Shown: piece after piece, positions 1-8,840 of the stretch
How the letters are laid out: the number at the start of each line of letters is the position of its first letter
Position numbering within the stretch: the first letter of the stretch is position 1
NCBI RefSeq assembly: GCF_014698755.1
Contig: NZ_JACJTO010000020.1
Location: 1-64,000 of the forward strand
Direction of reading: 5' to 3'
From: Aphanizomenon flos-aquae FACHB-1287
GTDB taxonomy: Bacteria > Cyanobacteriota > Cyanobacteriia > Cyanobacteriales > Nostocaceae
DNA length: 64,000 nucleotides
Notes under the pieces: generated by a model
What the model was told of the DNA's origin: nothing
Databases searched by the model: none
What the model saw: only the letters and a program-made list of their open reading frames with translations
Translations under genes and position numbers: made by a program

Positions 1-132
1 AATCAGTTATGTTCATTGGATGGAAGATATTATGAAATGTTGACATTTTTACCCTTGATAATACTAGTATACTTAAATATGTAAAGTTTTGTAACGACAT
101 TCAACATTTCTGGAACATGAGAGTTAATTATT

Positions 133-1338
133 ATGCGAATTAAGCAAATTTCGGTTAGCGGCTTATTTGGAATTTTTGATCATATAATTCCGTTAAATAT
201 GGATGATAGAATCACTGTTATTCATGGACATAATGGTTTTGGAAAAACAGCAATGTTGAGAATTTTAAATGCTTTTTTTAACTCCCGATACCCGGAATTG
301 CGAACTATTCCCTTTAGTAAATTTTGCGTTGAATTTGATAACGGTAGCAATGTTGAGATCATAAAAAATTATGATGATTCTGACAAGGTAAATAGTAATA
401 TTGTTTTCAATTTTTATTACCTAAATTTAGACGACATAGATGACGACTTAAAGTCGTTTAGTTATTCATTGCCCTTAAAGGGGATATCACAAGAAGAACC
501 TAATTGGTTAGAAAAATTAAAGAAAAATATCCATATTCGCTTAATACAATCCCAACGTTTGTTAAAATTACCTCTTGTTTATTCCAAATCAGATAAAAAA
601 AGATTTCCAACGTTGTCAACTGTATCTGAATATTCTTATGAACTTGCCACCCTAATGCAAGATAAGTTTAAGGAATATGGAACAATTTCCCAATCTCTTG
701 ATAGAAGTTTCCCCATAAGGGTAGTAAAACAACAGTTATCATCAGATATAACAGATGAACAACTGCGTAATCAACTTAATGAACTTGAAGAAACTCGTTC
801 TCGTCTGATAGAAGTAGGTCTTTTAGAGCAAGATGAAGATTCGGAGTTTCAAATTCAACTACAAGATATAGATGAAAGTACAAAAAATACTTTATCCGTA
901 TATGTTGAAGATGTAGAAAAAAAGCTCAATGTTTTTACTGAAATAGCCACAAAAATTAACTTATTAAAAAGAATTATTAATAATAAATTTTCTTATAAAG
1001 AAATAAATTTTAGCAAAGAAAAAGGGTTCATTTTTACAACGCTTTACAATTCCTCCTTATCTGATTCAAAAACTCTATCGGCCACAGATTTATCATCAGG
1101 TGAACAACATGAATTAGTGCTGTTATATGAACTACTATTCAAAGTTGAACCTAATTCCTTAGTTTTGATTGATGAACCTGAATTATCTCTTCATGTAGGT
1201 TGGCAAGTGCAGTTTTTAAAGGATTTGCAAGAGATTACAAAGCTTGCTGATTTAGATATTCTCATAGCTACTCATTCACCAGATATTATACAAGACCGCT
1301 GGGATTTAACAGTTGAATTGAAAGGTCCGGTAAAATGA
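133..1338 (+). CDS. AAA/ABC-type ATPase, AriA-like (PARIS-type defence pair)
   Basis: This is a 401-residue ATPase of the SMC/OLD-like AAA class. The Walker A motif GHNGFGKT lies at residues 32-39. A signature-like LSSGEQHE and a Walker B LVLIDEPELSLH sit near the C-terminus, followed by the ATHSPD switch typical of AAA_21 proteins. The middle is a charged, helical insertion of coiled-coil character. The next gene overlaps it by 4 bp and encodes a DUF4435 TOPRIM-like protein. The ATPase plus DUF4435 arrangement is that of PARIS, where AriA senses a phage anti-restriction protein and releases the nuclease AriB. Family membership is clear; the PARIS role is inferred from the pairing. The N-terminus (MRIKQISVSG) begins right at the first strand expected for this fold, which supports the ATG chosen. 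Confidence 0.8.
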   Translation: MRIKQISVSGLFGIFDHIIPLNMDDRITVIHGHNGFGKTAMLRILNAFFNSRYPELRTIPFSKFCVEFDNGSNVEIIKNYDDSDKVNSNIVFNFYYLNLDDIDDDLKSFSYSLPLKGISQEEPNWLEKLKKNIHIRLIQSQRLLKLPLVYSKSDKKRFPTLSTVSEYSYELATLMQDKFKEYGTISQSLDRSFPIRVVKQQLSSDITDEQLRNQLNELEETRSRLIEVGLLEQDEDSEFQIQLQDIDESTKNTLSVYVEDVEKKLNVFTEIATKINLLKRIINNKFSYKEINFSKEKGFIFTTLYNSSLSDSKTLSATDLSSGEQHELVLLYELLFKVEPNSLVLIDEPELSLHVGWQVQFLKDLQEITKLADLDILIATHSPDIIQDRWDLTVELKGPVK

Positions 1339-2200
1339 GAGAATTTTTAACCGTTGACCGTGTTGCTAACCAAATAAGATTACGACGTAGCACTTATTCA
1401 GGAACTTTCTTATTAGTTGAAGGAAGTTCTGATAAAACTTTCTATGAGCAATTTGTTGATAAATTAGGTTGTGAATTAGTCATTACTGCGGGGAAACCTT
1501 CTAGTAAACAGCGTGCTATTGCCATTTTAGAAATTTTAGAAAAATCAAATTTTCGGGGAGTTTTAGCAATTGTTGATGCAGATTTTGATCGTCTGCAAAA
1601 TACATCAGTCACAAGTCCCAATCTACTCCGCACCGATACTCATGATCTGGAAACTATGTTAATACAATCACCTGCTTTAGAAAAAGTAATTAGTGAATTT
1701 GGTTCTGAAGAAAAAATTGCCCAGTTGAATCGAGATATTAGAGAAGTATTAATTTCAGTTTGTATTGCAATTGGTTATTTACGTTATATTTCTCAATCTG
1801 ATGGATTGAACTTGACATTTGAAGGTATAACTTTTAGTAAATTTATTGATGAAAAAATTGGCAATTTAATGAAGTAAAACTCATTCAAGAAATCAAGAAT
1901 AAATCTCAAGCTTTTTATTTAAAAGATGAAGATTTAGAAAAAAGATTAATTACCGAAAGAAGTAATAATCAAGATCCTTGGCAAGTCTGCTGTGGTCATG
2001 ATTTGGTGGAAATCCTATCACTTGGTTTACGAAAAGCTATTGGAACTAATAAAACGGTTGATGTTGAAGCAAATAGCCTTGAGCGTAATTTACGACTTGC
2101 TTATGAAGTAGCTTATTTTTACAAAACTCAGCTTTATTTAGCAATTCGTCAATGGGAAACCAACAATCAACCATTTCATGTTTTACAGATTCTTGAATAA
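1335..2200 (+). pseudogene. DUF4435 (AriB-like) TOPRIM protein, frameshifted
   Basis: The first 180 codons read LLVEGSSDKTFYEQF (TOPRIM-type Glu) and IVDADFDRL (DxD acidic pair), then HDLETMLI, all diagnostic of DUF4435. The frame ends at 1877 shortly after an A6 run at 1852-1857. Reading continues without a break in another frame from about 1862 to 2200 and includes the CCGHDLVEIL motif expected in the C-terminal half. One extra A in the homopolymer would join the halves into a 288-residue protein, a normal AriB-like length. The product as written lacks its C-terminal third. Either a real one-base deletion has inactivated the effector or a base was miscalled. The ATG overlaps the stop of the ATPase gene (ATGA), so the two are translationally coupled. 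Confidence 0.8.
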
Positions 2201-2337
2201 GAGGATGTTTTAAAAGTCATTATTGATGTATAAAAAACTTTTATATCCCCTAATCAACATAAATACCCCTTTTTGATACAATTGATGCTAACACCCCATC
2301 ACTTTTATTGCCGTTATACCCTTCCCTGGATAGTATT

Positions 2338-2742
2338 ATGACTAAGAATGTAAGTATTTATAATCAGTCAACTTCCGAGGTAGAAGAAAAGTATCTAGAA
2401 GCATCCCAACAGTTGCAGTTAGATAAACAAAATTATGGTTCTGATTATATTCATCTTTATGTTGATGATATAGAAGGTGATTGGCTGGAAAATTGGGATT
2501 GGGAAGATGATTTAAACGACTATATTGATGCTTTTTATCATCATTGTGAACAGGGAAATTATCAATTTGCTTTAGATACTTTAAAGGCTGGTGATGATTT
2601 ATTGAATCAGCCAGAGAATTATGAAAAATCTTTAGAACTTTATAGTTATTTAGTTGAAAGGTTAGAATTACAATATCCAAAACAATCAGAAATAAATCAT
2701 CAAGAGATTTTGAATTTAGCTAAATATCGTCTTCATTTGTGA
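2338..2742 (+). CDS. hypothetical acidic protein
   Basis: A 134-residue acidic protein that I do not recognise. It is rich in Tyr, Asp and Glu, with a DWLENWDWEDDLNDY stretch near residues 50-60 and a helical C-terminal half (LDTLKAGDDLLNQ, LELYSYLVERLEL) that could form a TPR-like pair of helices. A longer reading from a TTG at 2308 is possible, but the ATG at 2338 is preferred because the ten extra residues look like read-through of spacer. It stands alone after the AriAB-like pair, about 140 bp downstream and in the same direction. No signal peptide or membrane segment is visible. It could be an accessory of the defence pair or unrelated. Confidence 0.55.
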   Translation: MTKNVSIYNQSTSEVEEKYLEASQQLQLDKQNYGSDYIHLYVDDIEGDWLENWDWEDDLNDYIDAFYHHCEQGNYQFALDTLKAGDDLLNQPENYEKSLELYSYLVERLELQYPKQSEINHQEILNLAKYRLHL

Positions 2743-2818
2743 TAAACCGTAATGTGGTGTTGGGTTTCCTTGCGTCAACCCAACCTACTACTAAAATTTT
2801 GGTAAAACAAAAGGAATC

Positions 2819-3928
2819 TTAGTCAGTTTTATTTTCATTTATGCAATCAATATATTCACGCCACGCTGTAGAGGTTGTTTCTTTAAGATCAATTTCTAAA
2901 TAATTTTCCCGAATGTAATTTAGAAATTCATTAAATACTAATTGAAGCTCTCTTAAAGCTTCTTCAATATCATTCCAATCTTTTTGTTGTTTGTCGGTTA
3001 ATGGCATATAGTCATGAACTTCAAAAAAGAGACAACGCCCCCCTGAAAAACCATAATGTTCACCGTAATCGTCAGGAAGAGTTTTACCCCATGTAACATA
3101 AACTTTCTCCACTAAATCTTTAAGCTTATCGTCATAAAGGTAGTAATTTCCGCTGGTTAGTTTTCCCTTAAAACTGTTATAAAAGTGGAATATTTCAGTA
3201 TAAACATTTTTTGGAGCTTCATTTATATGGTTTGTCATACTCGTTATATGAATTGTTTCCAGAATAGTTTTGATGGTTAAAATATCACTGTTACGCTTCG
3301 TTTCTTCCGGTGTAATTTCAGTTTTGTATCTTGGTTTCTTTGGTGATTTTTCAATGATTAGTTTTAAGGCTTCATGAATTTTTTGGCTGAGTTGTTTTTG
3401 ATTTCCTTGCAACTGCTTTTCGGTAACATCTTCTGGTTTAGGACTTAACTTATAGTCAGTAATGCGATTTACTACTATATCAAAAGGTGCATCTTTTAAA
3501 TCACCATATGATGTATTAAATAACATAATTATTCTCTCCCAACCCAGATGTGCAATTGCATATCCTAGTTCAATCATTACATTTGGGTTAGGAACAGTTC
3601 TTACTTCTTGTGGCTTTTTTCTACCTTCTGTAGCTTGCAGATTTTTGATAGCTTCTATAACTTCTTTTTCTCTAACTTCTTTATTAATTGTCCTTATGTC
3701 ACAAATAAAGGCATCAGCAGATGCAATTTTATCAAAAATAGCAGATGGTATATGAGGGCTTCCAGGTAGATTACTTGTTGCTTCATCTAGAGTAATACGT
3801 AACTCAGTTTCTTGAAACTCATTTTGCAGTTTAATCTTTGCTAGTTCGATAGCCCCTAGAATTAGTCCTTGGTTAGTTTCTTTTGGTAAATCAGACTGCC
3901 AAGAGTAGAATACTGTAAATTGCATCAT
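2819..3928 (-). CDS. TIR-like / nucleotide-hydrolase-fold protein, putative defence effector
   Basis: A 369-residue protein. The N-terminal 180 residues start with a strand ending FYSWQSD (7-13), then DEATSNLPGSPHIPSAIF, an Asp-containing FICDIR strand and NPNVMIELGYA around residues 114-124. The Asn-Pro-Asn-Val...Glu-Leu-Gly-Tyr-Ala pattern is shared by TIR-like and nucleoside-deoxyribosyltransferase-like folds, where the Glu (E120 here) attacks the nucleotide. The C-terminal half (residues about 200-369) is helical, has no motif I know, and may be a sensor. It is convergent with the small acidic gene and close to the PARIS-like pair and HicBA. A role as a NAD- or nucleotide-consuming effector is inference. 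The second Met (3925) is an equally good start. Confidence 0.6.
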   Translation of the reverse strand: MMQFTVFYSWQSDLPKETNQGLILGAIELAKIKLQNEFQETELRITLDEATSNLPGSPHIPSAIFDKIASADAFICDIRTINKEVREKEVIEAIKNLQATEGRKKPQEVRTVPNPNVMIELGYAIAHLGWERIIMLFNTSYGDLKDAPFDIVVNRITDYKLSPKPEDVTEKQLQGNQKQLSQKIHEALKLIIEKSPKKPRYKTEITPEETKRNSDILTIKTILETIHITSMTNHINEAPKNVYTEIFHFYNSFKGKLTSGNYYLYDDKLKDLVEKVYVTWGKTLPDDYGEHYGFSGGRCLFFEVHDYMPLTDKQQKDWNDIEEALRELQLVFNEFLNYIRENYLEIDLKETTSTAWREYIDCINENKTD

Positions 3929-4134
3929 AATGTATATTTTTGGAAGTTTCTTTATATCGTAAACATTTTACATCACGGTTTGTAATTTGCATAATCAACA
4001 TAGGGTTTTAAACATCCAACTCAATGTAAAGTACATCAAGCAAACTAGCAAATAAAGTTATATGATATAAATGATTTACCAGAATAAAATATTTGTAACT
4101 AGGTTTGTTATTTCATGGAGAAACTGCTCGAACT

Positions 4135-4353
4135 ATGGTAACAAGAAAATCTCAACGTAAAGTGCTATTATCTCATGGTGAAGATGGGTATTTTGTTGTC
4201 GAAGTACCCAGTTTACCCGGTTGTATCAGTCAGGGTAAAACCCGTGAGGAAGCTTTAGCTAATATAGAAGAGGCAATATCTCTCTACATTGAAGTTTTGC
4301 AAGACAGAAATGAACCTGTTCCAGAAGATACGGTTGAGGTTGTGCTGGTGTGA
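4135..4353 (+). CDS. hicB: HicB-family antitoxin
   Basis: A 72-residue HicB-type protein with the family pattern of a degenerate RNase H-like fold: DGYFVVEVPSLPGCISQGKTREEALANIEEAI. It ends just as the HicA gene begins (4-bp overlap), so this is a HicBA module with the antitoxin first. In this family HicB masks the HicA ribonuclease and can repress the operon. The short form seen here lacks an added DNA-binding domain. A longer reading from a TTG at 4105 exists; the ATG at 4135 is chosen because the MVTRKSQRKVLL beginning leads straight into the first strand. Confidence 0.85.
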   Translation: MVTRKSQRKVLLSHGEDGYFVVEVPSLPGCISQGKTREEALANIEEAISLYIEVLQDRNEPVPEDTVEVVLV

Positions 4354-4571
4354 GTAAATTACCTATAATCTCAGGTTTAGATTGTGTAAAAGCACTAGAA
4401 AAAATCGGATTTGTTGTGGATAGGCAAAGAGGAAGTCACATTATAATGGTTCGTGAAGAACCTAGAACCACAATATCTGTACCAGATCATAAAGAACTAG
4501 ATAGAGGTACTTTGCGTGGGATTATTCGACAAGCGGGTTTGAGTGTGGATGAATTTATTGAACTATTGTGA
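4350..4571 (+). CDS. hicA: HicA-family mRNA interferase toxin
   Basis: A 73-residue HicA (YcfA/double-stranded-RNA-binding-like) toxin. The family core is visible: LDCVKALEKIGFVVDRQRGSH, with the active-site His in GSH, then the ISVPDHKELDRGTLRGIIRQAGLS tail. It starts at a GTG that overlaps the end of hicB (GTGA), which couples toxin synthesis to antitoxin synthesis. Unregulated HicA cleaves mRNA and stops growth. Length and key residues are intact, so the module looks functional. A second, divergent HicBA module lies at 57.8-58.2 kb. Confidence 0.87.
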   Translation: MSKLPIISGLDCVKALEKIGFVVDRQRGSHIIMVREEPRTTISVPDHKELDRGTLRGIIRQAGLSVDEFIELL

Positions 4572-4656
4572 CACCGCAACAAAGCCATAACCTGAATATT
4601 TCCCCACTCATTTTATAATTTCTATTTCTCGTAACTATTCTCTATCTAATATATTT

Positions 4657-5709
4657 ATGCAAATCAACTTTCAAACCTTTACCGTCAACAAACGATTTCC
4701 CCTCACAATTAGTCGCGGCACAACAGCACAAACAACAAATATCTGGTTACAAATTACCGCAGAAGGAATTACAGGTTGGGGAGAAGCATCTCCTTTTGGT
4801 GTCGGCAACCATAGGCAATCTACTGAGAAAATTCAAGAAACTTTGCAGCAAATCATACCTGCTTTACAAAAATATAGCCCTTGGCAACGGCAGGAAATTG
4901 AGGCACTATTAAAACAAATGCAAATTCCCTCCGCAGTTAAAGCGGCTGTCGATATAGCATTACATGATTGGTTAGGTAAGCGCGTAAATTTGCCATTGTG
5001 GCAACTGTGGGGACTAAATAAAAATGCTATAGTACCAATATCAGTAACAATTGGTATTAATTCCCCAGCAGGTGCAAAGGCAAGGACGCGAGATTGGTTA
5101 GAATTTATGGACGTGCAGTTATTAAAAGTAAAATTAGGCTCTACTGAAGGAATAGAAGCAGATCAAAAAATGCTCTTAGCAGTCCGGGAAGAAGCCATTG
5201 GAAAAGATGTATTTGTTGATGCTAATGGAGGTTGGAATTTAACCAATGCCATAAATATGTGTAATTGGTTAGCTGATTTGGGAATAAAGTATGTCGAACA
5301 GCCTTTAGCAAGAGGTGAAGAAGCAAATTTAGCCCAATTAAAAAAACATTCTCCGTTACCAATTTTTGTAGATGAAAGTTGCTTTACCAGTGCGGATATT
5401 CCCCAATTAGCTAATTATGTTGATGGCATTAATATCAAATTAATGAAATCTGGAGGAATCACCGAAGCCATACGAATGGTGCATACAGCCAAAGCCCACA
5501 ATTTACAAATCATGTTTGGCTGTTATTCTGATAGTTGTCTTGCTAATACCGCCGCATTACAACTTGCACCACTGGCTGATTATTTGGATTTAGATAGTCA
5601 CTTAAATTTAATTGATGATCCTTTTAGCGGTGCAGTGGTCGAAAATGGGCGAATTTTACCGAATAATTTACCTGGTTTGGGAGTGAAATATAGTGCGTCT
5701 GTCGCTTAA
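4657..5709 (+). CDS. enolase-superfamily dipeptide epimerase / N-acyl-glutamate racemase (DgcA-like)
   Basis: A 350-residue enolase-superfamily enzyme of the muconate-lactonizing subgroup. The visible active site comprises the KVK base at K157/K159, metal ligands D188 (FVDANGGW), E214 (VEQPL) and D239 (VDES), and the second lysine K261 in NIKLMKSGG. This layout is typical of L-Ala-D/L-Glu epimerases. The next gene overlaps it by 17 bp and encodes a DUF1611 protein. The same pair in marine bacteria has been described as DgcN-DgcA, in which D-glutamate is N-acetylated and then racemised. The substrate could therefore be N-acetyl-D-glutamate rather than a murein dipeptide; sequence alone does not decide. 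Confidence 0.82.
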   Translation: MQINFQTFTVNKRFPLTISRGTTAQTTNIWLQITAEGITGWGEASPFGVGNHRQSTEKIQETLQQIIPALQKYSPWQRQEIEALLKQMQIPSAVKAAVDIALHDWLGKRVNLPLWQLWGLNKNAIVPISVTIGINSPAGAKARTRDWLEFMDVQLLKVKLGSTEGIEADQKMLLAVREEAIGKDVFVDANGGWNLTNAINMCNWLADLGIKYVEQPLARGEEANLAQLKKHSPLPIFVDESCFTSADIPQLANYVDGINIKLMKSGGITEAIRMVHTAKAHNLQIMFGCYSDSCLANTAALQLAPLADYLDLDSHLNLIDDPFSGAVVENGRILPNNLPGLGVKYSASVA

Positions 5710-6739
5710 TCAAAGAATAGCAATTCTTCTCCATGAAGGAATTAGTGGAGTTCAGGGAAAAACAGGGTTATCAATTTTACGCTACAGTGAGTCGCCCATT
5801 GTCGCTATAATTGACAGAGAAACTGTAGGTAAATCTTTAGTCGAATTAACAGGTATTCAGCGAGATGTGCCAATTGTGGCATCTGTAACAGCAGCTTTAG
5901 AGTATAAACCCGAAGTTCTAGTTATTGGAATTGCGCCTAAAGGTGGGGCTGTTCCTGATGATTATTGGCTTGATATCAAAGATGCCCTCAAAGCCGGAAT
6001 GTCTTTGGTAAATGGATTACATACACCAATGGCAAATATACCGGAATTAAATGCTCTCCTGAACCCAGGACAATTAATTTGGGATGTTCGCAAAGAGCCG
6101 GCTAATTTAGAGGTAGCATCAGGAATGGCGCAAACTTTACCCTGTCGACGGGTATTGACCGTGGGAACAGATATGGCCATTGGTAAAATGTCCACCAGTC
6201 TGGAATTACACCGAGTGGCTAAGTTACGGGGTATCCGTTCTAAGTTTTTGGCCACTGGTCAAACTGGGTTAATGTTGGAAGGAGAAGGAGTGGCTTTAGA
6301 CGCTGTGCGGGTAGATTTTGCTGCTGGTGCGGTGGAACAGTTGGTAATGCGTTTTGGTCAACATTACGACATTCTGCAAATTGAGGGACAGGGTTCTCTT
6401 TTACACCCTGGTTCAACAGCAACTTTACCGCTAATTCGGGGTTCTCAACCTACACATTTAATTTTAGTGCATCAAGCAGGACAAACTCACAACCGTAATA
6501 ATCTGCATATACCGATTCCACCATTACCGGAAGTAATTCGGATGTATGAAATTGTTGCTAGTGGTGCAGGTGCTTTTCATGACGTTCCTGTGGTGGGAAT
6601 AGCTTTGAATACTAGGAGTTTAGGGGACTTAGAGGCAAAAAATGCGATCGCTCAAATTATAGCAGAAACTGGGCTACCTTGTACAGATCCTATTCGGTTT
6701 GGGGCTGGGTTGCTATTGGATACTGTTATGCAGGGTTAA
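5693..6739 (+). CDS. DUF1611 P-loop protein (DgcN-like)
   Basis: A 348-residue DUF1611 protein. The N-terminal half is a Rossmann-like region (PKGGAVPDDYWLDI). The second half carries a P-loop-like GTDMAIGKMSTS near residue 160 and the QIEGQGSLLHPG motif of the family. It starts at a GTG inside the end of the epimerase gene (17-bp overlap), so the two are one operon and probably one pathway. Relatives named DgcN have been reported as D-glutamate N-acetyltransferases; in many genomes the family is simply annotated as a predicted NAD-dependent epimerase/dehydratase or ATPase. Assignment to DUF1611 is firm; the reaction is inference from the partner gene. Confidence 0.78.
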   Translation: MRLSLNQRIAILLHEGISGVQGKTGLSILRYSESPIVAIIDRETVGKSLVELTGIQRDVPIVASVTAALEYKPEVLVIGIAPKGGAVPDDYWLDIKDALKAGMSLVNGLHTPMANIPELNALLNPGQLIWDVRKEPANLEVASGMAQTLPCRRVLTVGTDMAIGKMSTSLELHRVAKLRGIRSKFLATGQTGLMLEGEGVALDAVRVDFAAGAVEQLVMRFGQHYDILQIEGQGSLLHPGSTATLPLIRGSQPTHLILVHQAGQTHNRNNLHIPIPPLPEVIRMYEIVASGAGAFHDVPVVGIALNTRSLGDLEAKNAIAQIIAETGLPCTDPIRFGAGLLLDTVMQG

Positions 6740-6899
6740 TTTTTTTTTGCACGCAGAGGCGCGGAGGCACGGAGAGTAGGAGTTTTATGGTGGAGCTAAT
6801 TTAAAATTCGTCAATAAAGACGTGAAAAGTCTACCGGGGACTCTCGGAAAGTTACTATTAGTGATAGTAGAGTCACGAGGAACGAGATAAACTTTGCCT

Positions 6900-7739
6900 C
6901 TACATCCTCAATTCTGTTGTATCTGAACCAAGGCTATGTGATGAACGGAATAAATGATTATGTTCAGGATGATACAAGCATGAGCGACCACTGACTGGCA
7001 ATAATGCAGGACTAATCACATAAAGTGTCGTTCGTCGTAATTTCTCTTCATGAGTACAATTTGCCATTTGTGCTAAAGTCACAACCCGGATTTTTTCATC
7101 TGGCCAACCTAAGCGATAACAAATTGCTACTGGAGTATCTGGATCATAATGTTCTAACAATTTCCCTTGGGCTTCAGTAATATGACTTACACTTAGGTAT
7201 AAACATAAACTAGCTTGATGTGCTGCTAAAGAAGCTAATTCTTCAGTATCAGGGACATGAGTACGACCGCTAATCCGAGTGAGAATGATAGTCTGTACCA
7301 AACCAGGAACAGTTAACTCTATTTTCAGTTTAGCTGCGGCGGATTGAAAAGCACTAATACCAGGTGTAACTTCAAAAGGAATATTAGCATCCGCTAATAA
7401 CTGCATTTGTTCATGAATAGCACTGTAGAGACTAGGATCACCAGAGTGTAATCTTACCACAGATTTATGCGATCGCACAGCATCAATCATTAGTGGTAAA
7501 ATTTCTTCCAAAGTCCGATTTGCGGTTTTGATAATTTCCGCATCTGGACGACAAACAGCTAAAATCTGTTCTGGAATTAAAGAATCTGCAAATAAAATCA
7601 CATCAGCAGCAGCTAACAACTTTTGCGCCCTAACCGTTAACAAATCAGGATCTCCAGGACCTGCACCCACAATATAAACCGCTGGCTCTAGTAAATTTGG
7701 ATACTTAGAAAAACTTAATACATTAATAGATTCACTCAT
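6900..7739 (-). CDS. cobM: precorrin-4 C11-methyltransferase
   Basis: A 279-residue SAM-dependent tetrapyrrole methylase of the CobM/CbiF type. It opens with VYIVGAGPGDPDLLTVRAQK (the GxGPGDPxxLT SAM loop), then VILFADSLIP, VRLHSGDPSLYSAIHEQ and the FEVTPGISAF motif of the family, and ends with the RTTLYVISPAL segment. It would methylate C-11 of the corrin precursor in cobalamin (or pseudocobalamin) synthesis in the cytoplasm. It lies 123 bp downstream of lgt on the same strand and no other cobalamin gene is adjacent, as is usual in cyanobacteria, where the pathway genes are scattered. A HIP1 octamer lies inside the gene. Confidence 0.93.
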   Translation of the reverse strand: MSESINVLSFSKYPNLLEPAVYIVGAGPGDPDLLTVRAQKLLAAADVILFADSLIPEQILAVCRPDAEIIKTANRTLEEILPLMIDAVRSHKSVVRLHSGDPSLYSAIHEQMQLLADANIPFEVTPGISAFQSAAAKLKIELTVPGLVQTIILTRISGRTHVPDTEELASLAAHQASLCLYLSVSHITEAQGKLLEHYDPDTPVAICYRLGWPDEKIRVVTLAQMANCTHEEKLRRTTLYVISPALLPVSGRSCLYHPEHNHLFRSSHSLGSDTTELRM

Positions 7740-7862
7740 AAATTTTCTCTTTTAAACCCGTGAAAAAAACTTTTAGCATTTTCTTACTACCCTTCCGGAT
7801 TCAGCCAATTTGCCTAGTAGAAATAAATGGTAGATGCACCCTGGTTAAGCCCTGGAGATTAA

Positions 7863-8738
7863 TTACTCCGGGGCATTTTTTTCTCCCTTTAAGGGGGTAA
7901 CAACATCAGGCAAAGAACGGTTAAAGACATACAACCAGACCAAACCAAATAATCCTAAAGTCATTCCTCCTAAACTTACCATCTGTGCTATCCGTAAAGG
8001 TCCGAGCATTAAACTATCTGTGCGTAAACCTTCAATCCAAACCCGTCCTAAGCTATAGGATACCCAATAAACTAAAAATAATGTCCCTACTTTCAAACGT
8101 GGTTTTTTAGACAAAGCCCGAAAAAACAAAGTTAGTAATAGAGCAAACACCATTAAATTCCACAAGGACTCATAGAGAAAAGTGGGATGAAAATATTCAA
8201 AATTAACTAAATCTAAAGGACGACGGTCTGGGGGAATATATAATTTCCAGGGTAAATTAGTTGGTCTGCCAAAAGCTTCAGAATTGAAAAAATTTCCCCA
8301 CCTGCCAATTGCTTGCCCTAATATTAATGAAGGAGCAACCAAATCAGTTAATTGCCAAAAAGATGTTTTATTGATTCTAGCAAAAATCAATGCAGCTATC
8401 AAACCGCCAATAATTGCCCCATGAATAGCAATACCTCCTTGCCAAATCGCAATTATCCGTTCTGGGTGTTGAGAATATTCTGGCCACTGAAATAAGACAT
8501 AATATATTCTAGCAGCAGGAATAGCCCCAATCACTAACCAAATTGATAAATCACTAATTAAATCTGGGTTCACATAACGACGTTTGGCTAAGTATTGGGA
8601 AAGACTCACACCAATTAATACAGCGGAAGCAATTAACAAACCATACCAGCGAATAACAATTGGTCCTAGTTGAACGACAATTGGACCGGGAGAAGTAAAT
8701 AAAAACCCCAAGGGTAAAGCAGAAAAATCCACAACCAT
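7863..8738 (-). CDS. lgt: prolipoprotein diacylglyceryl transferase
   Basis: A 291-residue integral membrane enzyme with about seven hydrophobic segments. Family motifs are present: the RWYGLLIA start, [21 protein letters not shown] with the essential His, and [17 protein letters not shown], the Lgt signature. It moves diacylglycerol from phosphatidylglycerol onto the lipobox Cys of prolipoproteins in the plasma membrane; UrtA in this window is a likely substrate. The length is normal for cyanobacteria. The ATG at 8738 begins a natural N-terminus ([19 protein letters not shown]). Confidence 0.96.
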   Translation of the reverse strand: MVVDFSALPLGFLFTSPGPIVVQLGPIVIRWYGLLIASAVLIGVSLSQYLAKRRYVNPDLISDLSIWLVIGAIPAARIYYVLFQWPEYSQHPERIIAIWQGGIAIHGAIIGGLIAALIFARINKTSFWQLTDLVAPSLILGQAIGRWGNFFNSEAFGRPTNLPWKLYIPPDRRPLDLVNFEYFHPTFLYESLWNLMVFALLLTLFFRALSKKPRLKVGTLFLVYWVSYSLGRVWIEGLRTDSLMLGPLRIAQMVSLGGMTLGLFGLVWLYVFNRSLPDVVTPLKGEKNAPE

Positions 8739-8840
8739 ACAAAATTACCTATAGGAGTGTGAAATTTAGGATCATAAAAAATCATAATATATTATTCCTA
8801 AATTACTAATCTGGACAGAATACCAATTTTAGGACATTAA

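Noticed and set aside
7800-7870. Terminator of lgt formed by GCCCCGGAG / CTCCAGGGC
   Set aside because: The stem overlaps the gene end and lacks a T run on the minus strand.
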